Positions 10,596 to 20,886 are shown, counted from the first letter of the stretch. The stretch: 61,805 nucleotides of DNA from Symploca sp. SIO2E9 (GCA_010692645.1 JAAHGS010000028.1:1-61805), one strand, 5' to 3'. The notes: generated by a model not told the origin, from the letters alone. Translations and numbers: made by a program.

Positions 10596-12506
10596 CTAGT
10601 GCGCGATGATATCGCCGATACGGCGCGACTGCACCTCCAAATAAATCAGCAAAGCATTAATATCAGCTGGGTTAACGCCCCCAATTCTGGAAGCCTGACC
10701 AATAGTTAAGGGTCTTACCTTCGCCAGCTTTTCACGAGACTCCTTCGACAAGGTTTCAATCTTGGCATAATCTAAATCTGGCGGTAGGTGCCGATGGGCA
10801 TGTTGGACAACCTGGTCAATTTGTTTTTGCTGACGCTGGAGATAACCAGAATATTTTATGTCAATTTCTGCTCCTTCTTGCTCTGATTGCTGGAGACTGG
10901 GGTCACTCAGTCCGTAGCGGTCAAGATTGAGGTAGTGGAAACCGGGACGACGCAGTAAGTCAGCTAGAGTAATTGAGCCTTTGATTCTTTGCTGGGTATC
11001 AGCGGCAATTGCTTGTCCAAGTTCGTCATGTTCTTTAACCCGTAGATTTTGGAGTCGCTCTTTTTCTGCCGTAATTTTATTCTGTTTTTGCTGATATAAT
11101 TCCCACCTGCGGTCATCAATTAACCCCACCTGCCGTCCTAAAGGAGTCAGACGCTGGTCCGCATTATCTGAACGCAGCAACAACCGATACTCAGAGCGGC
11201 TGGTTAACATCCGGTAAGGCTCTCGTAGGTCTTTGGTACACAAATCATCTATCAAGGTGCCGATATAGCTCTGCTCGCGGGGGAAGATGACCATTTCCTG
11301 AGCCTGGACGTAACGCGCGGCATTAATGCCGGCGACAATTCCTTGAGCAGCTGCTTCTTCATAGCCAGTGGTGCCATTAATCTGCCCTGCACAAAACAAC
11401 CCTTCTATTTTCTTCGTCATCAAGGAGGGATAGCACTGGGTTGCTGGCAGATAATCATACTCAACTGCATAGGCTGGGCGAAGCATTTGGCAGTTCTCTA
11501 ATCCAGGGAGGGTATGTAACATTTGTAGTTGCAATCGCTCTGGTAAACCAGTGGAAAATCCCTGGATATATAGTTCTCGAATATCTCGTCCTTCCGGTTC
11601 AATAAATATCTGGTGGCTTTCTTTATCGGCAAAGCGCACAATTTTGTCTTCAATACTAGGACAGTAACGAGGTCCAGTAGCATCTACCCAACCACCATAC
11701 ACTGGCGATAGATTGAGGTTTTCCCGAATTAAGCGGTGGGTTTGGGCTGTGGTGCGGGTGAGATAGCAATACATCTGCTCCCGTTGTACCCAAACTTCAG
11801 GATCAAAGCTGAACCAACGCACTTCCTCATCCCCTGGCTGGGGTTCCATGCGGCTGTAATCGACTGAGCGTTTATCTACCCGCGCTGGTGTTCCTGTCTT
11901 GAGTCGTCCTGTCTCAAAGCCAAGGCGGTTGAGGGTTTCGCTCAGACCAACTGCTGCAAATTCCCCAGCACGTCCTGCTGACATGGATTTATTGCCTACC
12001 CAGATGCACCCACCAAGGAAAGTGCCAGTAGTCAGAACTACAGCTTGAGCTTGAAAAGCAACGCCAAAATAGGTTTCAATGCCGATCACTTCTTGATTAG
12101 AACCTAGTACTAAATCCGTGACCATGCCTTCACGGACTCTCAAGTTTTCCTGATTTTCGATAATCTCTTTCATGAGAGCGGCATATTCACGCTTATCTGT
12201 CTGCGCCCGCAATGCCCTGACTGCTGGTCCTCTTGAGGAGTTTAGTACTCGTTTTTGTAGGTAGGTGCGATCAGCCATTTTGCCAATTTCTCCACCTAAG
12301 GCATCCACCTCGTGAGTCAGTTGGGATTTGGCTGGTCCGCCCACGGCTGGGTTGCAGGGTTGCCAAGCAATTTTGTCTAGGTTAAGGGTCAGCAGTAGGG
12401 TTCGGCAGCCCAAACGCGCAGCCGCTAGGGCTGCTTCGCAACCCGAGTGACCGGCACCCACGACGATGACATCAAAGGCATCTTGGAATTCTAGTGAGGA
12501 ATGCAT
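10596..12506 (-). CDS. mnmG: tRNA uridine-5-carboxymethylaminomethyl modification enzyme MnmG
   Basis: MnmG (GidA), with MnmE, modifies the wobble uridine (U34) of certain tRNAs using FAD, NADH and methylene-tetrahydrofolate. The 636-aa length is normal. The FAD-binding GxGxxG motif is at residues 16-21 ([14 protein letters not shown]). The family signature [17 protein letters not shown] is at about 56-72, with a second glycine motif TTGTFLGG near 158. The C-terminal helical domain that binds MnmE ends with [13 protein letters not shown]. It starts with ATG at 12506, is monocistronic, and has no mnmE in view. Confidence 0.96.
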   Translation of the reverse strand: MHSSLEFQDAFDVIVVGAGHSGCEAALAAARLGCRTLLLTLNLDKIAWQPCNPAVGGPAKSQLTHEVDALGGEIGKMADRTYLQKRVLNSSRGPAVRALRAQTDKREYAALMKEIIENQENLRVREGMVTDLVLGSNQEVIGIETYFGVAFQAQAVVLTTGTFLGGCIWVGNKSMSAGRAGEFAAVGLSETLNRLGFETGRLKTGTPARVDKRSVDYSRMEPQPGDEEVRWFSFDPEVWVQREQMYCYLTRTTAQTHRLIRENLNLSPVYGGWVDATGPRYCPSIEDKIVRFADKESHQIFIEPEGRDIRELYIQGFSTGLPERLQLQMLHTLPGLENCQMLRPAYAVEYDYLPATQCYPSLMTKKIEGLFCAGQINGTTGYEEAAAQGIVAGINAARYVQAQEMVIFPREQSYIGTLIDDLCTKDLREPYRMLTSRSEYRLLLRSDNADQRLTPLGRQVGLIDDRRWELYQQKQNKITAEKERLQNLRVKEHDELGQAIAADTQQRIKGSITLADLLRRPGFHYLNLDRYGLSDPSLQQSEQEGAEIDIKYSGYLQRQQKQIDQVVQHAHRHLPPDLDYAKIETLSKESREKLAKVRPLTIGQASRIGGVNPADINALLIYLEVQSRRIGDIIAH

Positions 12507-12650
12507 GGTCAGACTTATCTCAGATTTATGATTTTATCAGCAAGGATGGCATCTTTAATTTTAATTGTTATACTTTTGATGTAGTACATTATATTACTTT
12601 TTCTCAGTAAAAGGGTCAAATTCTGTTTTCCTTATTAAGGAGTTTAGTAA

Positions 12651-13499
12651 GTGACAAGTCAACCGGTAAAAGACTTCTGTTTCTGTACCCTTGCTTTGGG
12701 TGGAAAGTATCGCTCTCTGGCAACTTTATTGGCGCGAGATTTAGAAAAGTACTCCCCTAAAACTCCCTTAGTGATTTTGACAGACAAACCAGAAGAATTT
12801 AACATTTATCCCAATGTACTAGCCTTTTGGCACCAACAAAGTAGTGTGGGAACTTACCACGATAAAAGATTTGTGATTGCCAAAGCTATATCTCTATTTA
12901 ATGCTTGCATATTTGTTGATTCAAATGTGCGTATCCTTGATCAGGTTCCAGATGGTTTGGAATGGCCCCCAGGAATAACAGCCAAAACTGGTTGCAGTAT
13001 TCTCACCCAGAATCGCAAACGAGATAAGTTTTTAAATTTAGTCAAAAAAATAGCTACAAAGTTAGATTTGAATTTAGAAGATGTGAAATTCGTCAATGAA
13101 TTTATGTTTGTAGTTACCAGGGATTCTGGTATTGAGGATGACTTTATTAAACAATGGGGCATGATTGCCAATTATTTTGAATTAAATGGAGTTTACCACG
13201 GAGAAGGTAACGCTATTGGGCTAGCTGCGGCTAAAGTTGGATTTTCAGTTAGATTCGATTCTTTGAAAGAGATTTCTTTCTTCAAAGACCGGATAGAAAC
13301 AATGAGAATCAAAAGGGGTCAGGCAGATCAAAGTGAGAAATTAGTATTTTTTGAAAAACAAAAACAGATTGAGTATCCCCGACAACACTTTTTACAGAAA
13401 TTACTCAGTAAACTAGATAAGTACAGGCGTCGTTACTATCATTTATGGCGCTTGAGGATTGTCTCATTAATTAGTGATTATGATTTTTACTTTAGATAG
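12651..13499 (+). CDS. Putative glycosyltransferase-like protein of the surface-glycan region
   Basis: This 282-aa protein starts with GTG at 12651, eight bases after AAGGAG. The first 110 residues look like a GT-A Rossmann half: FCTLALGGKYRSLATLLARDL, PLVILTDKP, KAISLFNACIFVDSNVRI. FVDSN stands where a DxD metal motif would be, so catalysis is not assured. The C-terminus is basic (KLDKYRRRYYHLWRLR). No named family is recognised. Its neighbour, a sulfotransferase on the other strand, suggests a role in surface glycans. A perfect hairpin follows at 13504-13537. Confidence 0.55.
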   Translation: MTSQPVKDFCFCTLALGGKYRSLATLLARDLEKYSPKTPLVILTDKPEEFNIYPNVLAFWHQQSSVGTYHDKRFVIAKAISLFNACIFVDSNVRILDQVPDGLEWPPGITAKTGCSILTQNRKRDKFLNLVKKIATKLDLNLEDVKFVNEFMFVVTRDSGIEDDFIKQWGMIANYFELNGVYHGEGNAIGLAAAKVGFSVRFDSLKEISFFKDRIETMRIKRGQADQSEKLVFFEKQKQIEYPRQHFLQKLLSKLDKYRRRYYHLWRLRIVSLISDYDFYFR

Positions 13500-13503
13500 T
13501 ATA

Positions 13504-13537
13504 TTTCTGTAGTGATGCTTTAGTCTCACTACAGAAA
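13504..13537 (+). terminator. Perfect hairpin after the 282-aa gene
   Basis: TTTCTGTAGTG (13504-13514) pairs perfectly with CACTACAGAAA (13527-13537) around a 12-base loop, starting five bases after the stop codon. There is no T-tract after it. It lies between convergent genes and could serve either strand. Confidence 0.55.
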
Positions 13538-13651
13538 GACATCAAGTCCGTAACAGGTAACTTCGTAATTATAAGTAGGTAAATGCAAATAAAGGTAGGA
13601 CTTAATACAGATTAGGTGAAGAGAGTGATTAAATTAAAGTTCTTCAAGATT

Positions 13652-14536
13652 TCATCTTTTGTATAAAACTTCGGTTCCTGGAAGATCTCCAAATATTCGT
13701 TTTGAGTATTCTAAAATTTCTTCATTGCCTAATAACTTTAGGTAACGAGGATCTTCAGCAAAAACTTTCCAGCGGTCGAGAACCTTCATCTGAATTGCTT
13801 TACCGTCAAATTCACGTCCTTCAAAGGAACTACCACCACCTTGAGCTTTGACCTGGTTAATACCTGCATCAGAAAATTCTAATTTTAGGTTAGATGTTAT
13901 TTCTTTTCGATAACTAACATCAAGAAACCACTGATTGTAGTTAATGCAAACTTTGTTGTTTTTGAGATGATTCGTTTCTCCTAAGTATTCCTTGGCATAG
14001 GATAGCCATAGTTCAATAAATGTTTGGTTAGGGTCTTTTACTTCTATAAAATTGTTCTTAAGTCTACTTGCTAAAGTGTTGAAAGGATCTCTGAGGATTA
14101 GTAAGTCATACCGCCTATCACTTTTCCCCCAGTAAAGATCGTGTTTTTTTTCGAAATGCTGGTCAGTTATCTGTTCAAGATCCCAGTCTTCATAGCTATA
14201 AATTAAACAATCTTTGTTAACAAAATGACCTAGAGCTTCTCTCCTTAAATGTTCCTTGGGATAATGTTGATATAAAACACGATAGCCATTTTCCTTTGGT
14301 GGAATGTTGTTGAGATACAACACTTGACCGCTTTGTTGTTCTTTGACCCAGTTAGTAACTGCGTGATTGCCACTGCGTCTCAAGCCAACTACTCTAATTT
14401 CTTGTTTATTGACTACTTGCGAGAGAATCTGTCGTTGTGTAAGACTCCTCACTAAATCGTATAGATTGTATCCCCATTCCCTCTTTACTCTGCGAAGAGC
14501 ATTTACTGTATTACTCTGATAAAATTTTATAAACAT
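13652..14536 (-). CDS. Sulfotransferase family protein
   Basis: PAPS-dependent sulfotransferases move a sulfate from PAPS to a hydroxyl or amine. This 294-aa protein has the 5'-phosphosulfate loop GLRRSGNHAVTNW (about residue 52) and the 3'-phosphate motif LILRDPFNTLASRLKNN (about residue 146), in the usual order. No signal peptide or membrane segment is visible, unlike Golgi-type enzymes, so it is probably cytosolic. It is the first of three unrelated-looking sulfotransferases in this glycan region. Substrate unknown; a polysaccharide or glycolipid is likely from context. Confidence 0.75.
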   Translation of the reverse strand: MFIKFYQSNTVNALRRVKREWGYNLYDLVRSLTQRQILSQVVNKQEIRVVGLRRSGNHAVTNWVKEQQSGQVLYLNNIPPKENGYRVLYQHYPKEHLRREALGHFVNKDCLIYSYEDWDLEQITDQHFEKKHDLYWGKSDRRYDLLILRDPFNTLASRLKNNFIEVKDPNQTFIELWLSYAKEYLGETNHLKNNKVCINYNQWFLDVSYRKEITSNLKLEFSDAGINQVKAQGGGSSFEGREFDGKAIQMKVLDRWKVFAEDPRYLKLLGNEEILEYSKRIFGDLPGTEVLYKR

Positions 14537-14680
14537 GCTTGAGTACCTTAAACTGGGTAAACACAGGCGTAATTACAATAGTTCCCTCAAGTCTAACCTC
14601 TAAAAAAAAACCGACGGCACTATCTAAATACCTCAAAGAAAGGGCATAATTCCCACAGATACGATTGCACAAATATTTCA

Positions 14681-14989
14681 GTGAAATACTTCTTCTTGTC
14701 TGATGGCTGGAGTGTAGGTCGCGTCTGGGAATTCGGCGGCCTTTGGAATGAGAGTACCTGGAGACGCAAACCAGAAATAGAGCAAATTAACCTTTGTATC
14801 GTAGAGCAAGGAGAAAAATTGTGGCTCTATCGGGTTGAAGATACTGTTCTCATGGTCGAGGTTAAGCCTACGCCTGAGGCTGTAACCAAGTCCCCTCAAA
14901 CCATTGGTCAAGTTGTACTCAAACGCCTGATTACCGCTGAGCAAGCAATCGAGCGCTTGGCAACTGCACAAACGTTAATAGGTACCTGA
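14681..14989 (+). CDS. Hypothetical protein upstream of psbB
   Basis: This 102-aa soluble protein starts with GTG at 14681. It reads as a small beta-rich domain (INLCIVEQGEKLWLYRVEDTVLMVEVKP) followed by a helix (GQVVLKRLITAEQAIERLATAQTLI). I do not recognise a named family, but the coherent fold pattern and codon quality suggest a real, conserved cyanobacterial gene. It reads toward psbB, 270 bases away; that gap probably carries the psbB promoter, so co-transcription is not needed. Confidence 0.6.
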   Translation: MKYFFLSDGWSVGRVWEFGGLWNESTWRRKPEIEQINLCIVEQGEKLWLYRVEDTVLMVEVKPTPEAVTKSPQTIGQVVLKRLITAEQAIERLATAQTLIGT

Positions 14990-15259
14990 TCAACCTGAGA
15001 TTAGGAAAGGTTTGTTAAAAAAAATTTACAAATGTTGTGATTAAGCTTTAAAAGCTTTAAAAGCTGCTTGCAATCAATCCTCACAATCATTACAATTTTT
15101 TAAGCAATCTCTCAGCTTCCCGGACTCCTAGTCCGGAGATCCAAGTTGTCTCGCCCAAATTTCCTTAGTGAAGTCTAAGCGAGTAACTGCAAATCCTAAA
15201 ATCGATAAATAAAGAAGCGTCGAAGCAAAAACTAAACAATTTGAGGAGGAGCGTAGTCA

Positions 15260-16789
15260 ATGGGACTACCTTGGTACCGAGTACACACAGTCGTCCTGAA
15301 TGATCCAGGGCGTTTGATTGCTGTACATTTGATGCACACTGCCCTAGTCGCAGGCTGGGCAGGTTCAATGGCTCTTTATGAATTAGCTATTTTTGACCCC
15401 AGCGACCCCATTTTGAACCCAATGTGGCGTCAGGGAATGTTTGTGATGCCTTTCATGGCACGCCTAGGAGTTACTGATTCTTGGGGTGGCTGGAGCATCA
15501 CTGGTGAAACGGTAACAGACGTTGGTGTCTGGTCATTTGAGGGCGTTGCCGCTACTCATATTATCCTTTCTGGTCTGTTGTTCCTAGCAGCCGTATGGCA
15601 CTGGGTTTTTTGGGACTTAGAACTGTTTAGGGATCCGCGCACTGGGGAGCCAGCTCTCGATTTGCCAAAAATGTTTGGCATTCACCTGTTTTTATCTGGT
15701 CTTCTCTGCTTTGGCTTTGGTGCCTTTCACCTGACAGGGCTATTTGGACCGGGAATGTGGGTTTCTGATGCCTATGGAGTCACAGGCAGTATCCAACCTG
15801 TCGCTCCGGCATGGGGGCCGGAAGGATTCAATCCCTTCAACCCTGGTGGTATTGTTGCTCACCATATCGCTGCTGGTATTGTCGGTATTCTTGCTGGTTT
15901 ATTCCACCTGACGGTACGACCACCAGAGCGTCTGTTCAAAGCTCTGCGGATGGGTAACATTGAAACAGTACTCTCAAGCAGTATAGCCGCTGTCTTCTTT
16001 GCGGCTTTTGTGGTAGCAGGTACAATGTGGTACGGTAATGCCGCGACGCCGATTGAACTGTTTGGTCCAACTCGCTATCAATGGGATCAGGGTTATTTCC
16101 AGCAGGAAATTAACCGACGGGTTCAAACTAGTGTGGCTTCAGGAGCAAGCTTATCAGAAGCTTGGTCCGAAATCCCAGAAAAGCTGGCTTTCTATGACTA
16201 TATAGGCAATTCTCCAGCCAAAGGCGGTTTGTTCCGCTCTGGTCCTATGGATAAGGGTGATGGTATTGCTGAGAATTGGCTTGGTCATGCAGTGTTTACA
16301 GATGCTGAAGGTAGAGAACTAAATGTTCGGCGCATGCCTAACTTCTTTGAAACCTTCCCTGTGGTTTTGACTGATGCCAATGGTGTGGTTCGCGCTGATA
16401 TTCCTTTCCGGCGGGCAGAATCAAAATATAGCATTGAGCAGACTGGTGTGACAGTAAGCTTCTATGGTGGCATTCTCAATGGTCAAACCATTGAAGATCC
16501 AGCCGAAGTCAAGCAGTATGCTCGTAAGGCTCAACTTGGTGAAGCCTTCGAGTTCGACAAAGAAACTCTTAACTCTGACGGGGTGTTCCGTACTAGTCCC
16601 CGTGGTTGGTTTACCTTCGGTCATGCCGTGTTTGCCTTAGTGTTCTTCTTTGGACATATCTGGCACGGTTCTAGGACTATCTACCGTGATGTGTTTGCCG
16701 GTGTTGGCGACGACCTGGAGGAACAAGTTGAGTGGGGTGTTTTCCAGAAGGTTGGTGACAAGACTACTCGTGCGCAAAAGACTGTTTAG
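15260..16789 (+). CDS. psbB: Photosystem II chlorophyll-binding protein CP47
   Basis: CP47 is a core antenna of photosystem II; it binds about 16 chlorophyll a and passes energy to the reaction centre. The 509-aa length is exact for the family. It begins [19 protein letters not shown], has six membrane helices with conserved His ligands ([26 protein letters not shown]), and a large lumenal loop between helices five and six (about 255-450). It ends in the [19 protein letters not shown] helix. A strong AGGAGGAG lies just before the start. psbT follows 117 bases downstream. Confidence 0.98.
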   Translation: MGLPWYRVHTVVLNDPGRLIAVHLMHTALVAGWAGSMALYELAIFDPSDPILNPMWRQGMFVMPFMARLGVTDSWGGWSITGETVTDVGVWSFEGVAATHIILSGLLFLAAVWHWVFWDLELFRDPRTGEPALDLPKMFGIHLFLSGLLCFGFGAFHLTGLFGPGMWVSDAYGVTGSIQPVAPAWGPEGFNPFNPGGIVAHHIAAGIVGILAGLFHLTVRPPERLFKALRMGNIETVLSSSIAAVFFAAFVVAGTMWYGNAATPIELFGPTRYQWDQGYFQQEINRRVQTSVASGASLSEAWSEIPEKLAFYDYIGNSPAKGGLFRSGPMDKGDGIAENWLGHAVFTDAEGRELNVRRMPNFFETFPVVLTDANGVVRADIPFRRAESKYSIEQTGVTVSFYGGILNGQTIEDPAEVKQYARKAQLGEAFEFDKETLNSDGVFRTSPRGWFTFGHAVFALVFFFGHIWHGSRTIYRDVFAGVGDDLEEQVEWGVFQKVGDKTTRAQKTV

Positions 16790-16906
16790 ATAAGGTCGGT
16801 TTGTCAAAGGCAAAGGGCAGGGGTATTTTACTCCTAGCCTTTTGGCTTTTGAGAGTTACTTGGCAAGTTAGACTAGTAGTAGAGCAGATAATCGGGGATT
16901 ATTGAG

Positions 16907-17002
16907 ATGGAAAGCGTAGCTTATATCTTGGTCTTAACATTGGCGCTCGGTACACTATTTTTTGCGATCGCCTTCCGAGAGCCACCTAGGATTGAAAAGT
17001 AG
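16907..17002 (+). CDS. psbT: Photosystem II protein PsbT
   Basis: This 31-codon gene encodes a single-helix photosystem II subunit that sits at the monomer interface near CP47 and D1. The protein begins [15 protein letters not shown], continues with one hydrophobic helix, and ends in the charged tail REPPRIEK, as expected for PsbT. Its place directly after psbB matches the conserved cyanobacterial and plastid order. A psbN gene was looked for in the following gap and not found. Confidence 0.95.
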   Translation: MESVAYILVLTLALGTLFFAIAFREPPRIEK

Positions 17003-17071
17003 TTAACTGCGCTGGTTGTGATCTCAGCGACATAAGGCGTGCATTTTAGCTGCAAGCCTACCCCCTGATTA

Positions 17072-17089
17072 CCCCTTAGGGTTAAGGGG
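17072..17089 (+). terminator. Possible psbB-psbT terminator
   Basis: CCCCTTA (17072-17078) pairs with TAAGGGG (17083-17089), within a longer imperfect pairing of TACCCCC (about 17059) with GGGGGTA (about 17087-17093). The T-tract is weak. It lies in the 338-base psbT-nrdR gap, in which I see no further gene. Confidence 0.4.
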
Positions 17090-17340
17090 GGTATTAATTA
17101 GTCATATCCAGAAATTAAATATCGATTCAAATAAGACAAGAGTTTCAGGTTTATTTTCAAATCTCCTTAGCTAGCGTCAGCGAGGTTCAATACCTCCGAA
17201 GTAGGCAGATATGGAAGCTATTTGTGCTACAGTATTAAAATAGGCTTCAACCCGCAAATGTTTGACGCCTATTACCTCTCCAGATGGATAAAGATTTGCT
17301 GGTTTTGAATCCAATCCAGCTCTGATAAGGACTTTTCCCT

Positions 17341-17877
17341 ATGCGATGCCCCTATTGTCAGCATACTGAAAGCCGCGTCCTCGAGTCCCGTTCAACTGAA
17401 GGAGGACAAAGCGTACGGCGTCGCCGGGAGTGCCTGCGCTGCGGACATCGCTTTACTACCTACGAACGCATTGAGTTTGTGCCGGTGAGTGTGATCAAGC
17501 GAGACGGTAAGCGGGAATCCTTTGACCGCTCGAAGTTATTGCGTGGAATTGTGCGTGCCTGTGAAAAAACAGGAATCACCCAAAGACGCCTAGAAGCAAT
17601 AGTAGATGAAATTGAAGTCCAATTGCAGCAGAAATTTGGACGGGAGGTATCCAGCAGCGAAATTGGTGAGTTGGTACTTCGGCACTTGCGACAAGAGTCT
17701 GAAGTTGCCTACGTGCGGTTTGCCTCTGTCTATCGTAAGTTTCAAGGCATTAGAGACTTTGTTGAAACCTTGGATCATCTCAAAAGCCAAAGTTCAGCAA
17801 TTGAAGCCTCAGAAAGCGTACAGCAAAATGCATTAGAAGAGCAAGAAACAACAGCGTCTATAATGACACCTTCTTGA
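17341..17877 (+). CDS. nrdR: Transcriptional repressor NrdR
   Basis: NrdR senses ATP/dATP and represses ribonucleotide reductase genes by binding paired NrdR boxes. The 178-aa protein has a four-cysteine zinc ribbon (C3, C6, C31, C34; MRCPYCQ and ECLRCGHRF), followed by an ATP-cone (about residues 49-139; [19 protein letters not shown]). The last 30 residues, Gln/Glu-rich, go beyond the core. It sits between psbT and rps1, an order I recall from other cyanobacteria. No ribonucleotide reductase gene is in the window. Confidence 0.95.
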   Translation: MRCPYCQHTESRVLESRSTEGGQSVRRRRECLRCGHRFTTYERIEFVPVSVIKRDGKRESFDRSKLLRGIVRACEKTGITQRRLEAIVDEIEVQLQQKFGREVSSSEIGELVLRHLRQESEVAYVRFASVYRKFQGIRDFVETLDHLKSQSSAIEASESVQQNALEEQETTASIMTPS

Positions 17878-18152
17878 CCCACTCCCACGCATGAATCGTT
17901 CGCTAGGCAAAGACTTTGATTTTTTTGAAGAGAGTCTTACTAAAGCAGATTTGGTCTAAGTACTCAATCGGTGAGCTAATCAAGCTTAAAAAGCTTAGTT
18001 TGAGTTATAATTGCCTTTCAGGGCATTATTAAATCTTCTAAAATAGGCTTAGGACAAAGCAATGTAGGTGTAGGCGGCATTAAAGCCGGAGTTCGTGTAC
18101 ATCAACAGGAGGCAGAGTCATTACGCAAACAAAACAAGGAAACACAACGCAC

Positions 18153-19196
18153 ATGCTCACTCAGAAAACGACCTCTACAGATATTGGCTTCACTCACGAG
18201 GACTTTGCTGCTCTCCTCGATCAATATGACTATCACTTCAATCCTGGTGATATTGTTGCTGGTACCGTATTCAGTTTGGAACCGAGAGGCGCTCTGATTG
18301 ACATTGGTGCTAAAACTGCTGCGTATATTCCAATTCAGGAGATGTCGATTAATCGGGTTGATAATCCTGATGAAGTTTTACAATCTAATGAAACACGGGA
18401 ATTCTTCATTCTGACTGACGAGAATGAAGATGGTCAGCTTACCCTCTCCATCCGTCGCATTGAGTATATGAGGGCTTGGGAGCGGGTACGGCAGCTACAG
18501 GCAGAAGATGCTACCGTACGTTCTCTAGTCTTTGCCACCAATCGTGGTGGGGCATTAGTTAGGATTGAGGGTTTGCGCGGTTTTATTCCTGGTTCTCACA
18601 TCAGCACTCGCAAACCTAAGGAAGATTTGGTGGGAGAAGAGCTACCGCTGAAATTCCTAGAAGTAGATGAAGACCGTAATCGTCTAGTGCTATCACATCG
18701 TCGTGCACTGGTTGAGCGCAAGATGAACCGCTTAGAAGTGGGTGAGGTCGTTATTGGTTCAGTGCGTGGTATTAAGCCCTACGGTGCGTTCATCGATATT
18801 GGAGGAGTCAGTGGTCTGCTGCACATCTCTGAAATTTCTCACGACCACATCGATACACCCCACAGCGTTTTCAATGTCAATGATGAAGTGAAAGTGATGA
18901 TCATTGACTTGGATGCAGAAAGAGGTCGGATTTCTCTATCAACCAAGCAATTAGAGCCAGAAGCGGGGGATATGATCAATAACCGCGAATTGGTTTACGA
19001 GAAAGCAGAAGAAATGGCTCAAAAGTACCGGGAGAAAATGCTGGCGCAACAGCAAGGCATTAGTACTGATACTGATACTGATACTGATACTGATACTGAT
19101 GCCGAGGTCAATACTGATGCCGAGGCCAATACTGATACTAATACTGATACTGAATACGCTGAGGCTGAAGAACTCATCGCTGCGGCAGAAGAATAA
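18153..19196 (+). CDS. rps1: 30S ribosomal protein S1
   Basis: S1 helps recruit mRNA to the 30S subunit. This 347-aa form has three S1 RNA-binding domains (about 32-100, 118-181 and 195-265; the third is the clearest: GEVVIGSVRGIKPYGAFIDI). That is the short cyanobacterial and plastid type, rather than the six-domain form of E. coli. After residue 304 is an acidic tail made of repeated Thr-Asp pairs (see repeat at 19065-19100). A clear intrinsic terminator follows. Confidence 0.95.
   Translation: MLTQKTTSTDIGFTHEDFAALLDQYDYHFNPGDIVAGTVFSLEPRGALIDIGAKTAAYIPIQEMSINRVDNPDEVLQSNETREFFILTDENEDGQLTLSIRRIEYMRAWERVRQLQAEDATVRSLVFATNRGGALVRIEGLRGFIPGSHISTRKPKEDLVGEELPLKFLEVDEDRNRLVLSHRRALVERKMNRLEVGEVVIGSVRGIKPYGAFIDIGGVSGLLHISEISHDHIDTPHSVFNVNDEVKVMIIDLDAERGRISLSTKQLEPEAGDMINNRELVYEKAEEMAQKYREKMLAQQQGISTDTDTDTDTDTDAEVNTDAEANTDTNTDTEYAEAEELIAAAEE
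19065..19100. repeat. Hexamer microsatellite ACTGAT x6 in rps1
   Basis: Six perfect tandem copies of ACTGAT encode six Thr-Asp pairs. They are followed by degenerate copies up to about 19155 (GCCGAG and ACTAAT variants). Since the unit is six bases, slippage changes tail length but not frame. Confidence 0.95.
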
Positions 19197-19242
19197 TAAC
19201 CTGGCTTCGCTGAGGCTAGTTCAAGAAAATAGACAATAACTC

Positions 19243-19267
19243 AAAGAGGGATGTTCCCTCTTTTTTT
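19243..19267 (+). terminator. Intrinsic terminator of rps1
   Basis: AAAGAGGG (19243-19250), an ATGTT loop, and CCCTCTTT (19256-19263) form a perfect eight-base stem directly followed by T residues (to 19267). It lies 47 bases after the stop codon. Confidence 0.9.
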
Positions 19268-19346
19268 ATTAAGGGAACTCCAAGAAATAAATTATCAAAT
19301 TCACTTAGAAACACAACCTCAAGATTCTTCTCCCTCTCTCACTCTG

Positions 19347-19378
19347 CTCGATTGGATATTTTTTTATTTGGAAGTCCC
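19347..19378. repeat. 32-base dispersed repeat, copy 2
   Basis: This copy differs at one base from 10564-10595 and likewise follows a CTCCCTCTC-type tract. It is followed by CGGGGAGTGTCAA, which looks like the outer arm of an IS200/IS605 right end without a proper stem. Confidence 0.75.
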
Positions 19379-19483
19379 TCATCGGGGAGTGTCAATGATT
19401 TAGAGAATTGCTACCCACAAGGTTGGCATTGAGATGGTGTTCGGTGCTATAGAGGAGAAACAAGACTAACGGGAGTAACAAGA

Positions 19484-20485
19484 GTGAAAGCACCAGTATC
19501 AATATGGATTCTTGCCGCAAGAACAGACTTGCCCTATATGTTACAGACGATACCGCACCTGATGCGAGCGTGCAATTACCCCTTTACTGAACGTGTTTTA
19601 GCAATCGATAGTGCACCTCTTACAGGAGATAAACTCCGCAGATATGCTACTGGTAGTCAGGAAGAACTGAAGTCAGCTTGTCAAAAACTGGTTGATTTAA
19701 AAGTTATTGACAGAATAGCGGAGATTGATTATGACCCAGCCCAGGTAAAAAAGGTTTATCAGAAGTATTTTGGAACTCAACAGGCAAAGCTGATGTTGAA
19801 CCATACCCATAATTGGAAAGGTTCAACAATCTACGCTTCTCTGTACTGCATTGAGGCATCAGCAAGCGATTACTATCTTCATTTTGATGCTGATATGCTC
19901 TTGCACCAAGATCAAGGAAATGACTGGATTAGTGAAGCGATAGACTTGATGAAGTCTATACCTACAATTGTTGCTACTCGCCCTTTGTGCGGTCCTCCTC
20001 ACCCGGAAGGAAAAGTTCTTTACTCAAGACCAGCAGAAGACCCACGAGGCTTCTATCCTCATAACTCTTTTAGTATGAGGGCATACCTTGTGGATCGGCA
20101 ACGCTTTCCTGAGCTTTCCCCAATTCCTTTAATGTGGAAATACTACCCACTATTGTCAAGGTATTTACCATCACCTTTGCAATCAGTATTTGCCAGTGTG
20201 GAGCGCAAGTTACGTCGTCAGGTTAAACCGATTAAGGGAGCGCTTGAATCTTTTGAGGTGACATCTAGCCAAAGGCTGGAAGAGACTAGTTTTGTCAGAG
20301 CAGATTTATCTTCAACCAAGGCATGGACTATACACCCACCTGATCATGGTCCTGAGTTTATTAAAGCTTTACCCCAGCTCATAACTCTGATTGAACAAGG
20401 AAAGTTTCCACTGGGTCAAGCTGGCTTCTATGATCTGTTGTTAAACGAGTGGTCAGATTTACTCAAAGCTTCTATAGCTGAGTAA
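19484..20485 (+). CDS. Putative GT-A glycosyltransferase
   Basis: This 333-aa protein starts with GTG at 19484, with GGGAG ten bases upstream. The N-terminal half reads like a GT-A nucleotide-sugar fold: VSIWILAARTDLPYML, ERVLAIDSAPL, then YYLHFDADMLLHQD, where DAD (about residue 138) is a canonical metal-binding DxD. A region near 165-200 (TRPLCGPPHPEGKVLYSRP, YPHNSFSMRAYLVDR) would form the acceptor side. No close family is recognised. It belongs with the surface-glycan genes on both sides of the psbB block. Confidence 0.65.
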   Translation: MKAPVSIWILAARTDLPYMLQTIPHLMRACNYPFTERVLAIDSAPLTGDKLRRYATGSQEELKSACQKLVDLKVIDRIAEIDYDPAQVKKVYQKYFGTQQAKLMLNHTHNWKGSTIYASLYCIEASASDYYLHFDADMLLHQDQGNDWISEAIDLMKSIPTIVATRPLCGPPHPEGKVLYSRPAEDPRGFYPHNSFSMRAYLVDRQRFPELSPIPLMWKYYPLLSRYLPSPLQSVFASVERKLRRQVKPIKGALESFEVTSSQRLEETSFVRADLSSTKAWTIHPPDHGPEFIKALPQLITLIEQGKFPLGQAGFYDLLLNEWSDLLKASIAE

Positions 20486-20721
20486 TCAGGATAACTAAGG
20501 GTTTCATCGATTTGCTCAGGTGTGTCGATGAACCGATGAGAATTGACCTCAAATCTATATATCATCATACTTTGACGAGTTAAGCTGCCGCATTCTCGAT
20601 GGCGATCGCAAAGATTGAAAACTCTATATCGTCTTTGCTATTAGCTGATGCGGGGAAAGTTACTCATCGGGTTTACCATGTAATCGTAGATTGTAAATGC
20701 TATAGACATCTCCAATGCCTT

Positions 20722-20835
20722 AGACCTCTTGCAAAAGTAAAATTGACCCCCCTCAATTCCCCCGATGCGGGGGGAAGAAATCTTGCTCCCTCTCCTGGCA
20801 GGGGAGGGGTTGCTCGGGATTTATGCAAGAGGTCT
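20722..20835. mobile_element. MITE-like element with 12-base terminal inverted repeats
   Basis: The element begins AGACCTCTTGCA and ends TGCAAGAGGTCT, a perfect 12-base inverted repeat, 114 bases end to end. Both sides are flanked by CTT (20719-20721 and 20836-20838), consistent with a three-base target duplication. The inside is G/C-rich with AT-poor inverted segments and encodes nothing. It occupies most of the 400-base gap 20486-20886, which otherwise holds no gene. Confidence 0.8.
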
Positions 20836-20886
20836 CTTGAATACAGTCTGGCTTGAGACGTCGATTGTGAATAGGAGTGTTGACCT

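Noticed and set aside
17003-17340. Possible psbN or other small photosystem gene after psbT
   Set aside because: No frame on either strand shows the PsbN pattern.
19386-19398. GGGGAGTGTCAA resembling a right-end arm
   Set aside because: The stem is only three or four bases, too weak to count as a member of the family.
20599-20856. 85-codon frame on the plus strand
   Set aside because: It runs through the MITE at 20722-20835 and has random composition.
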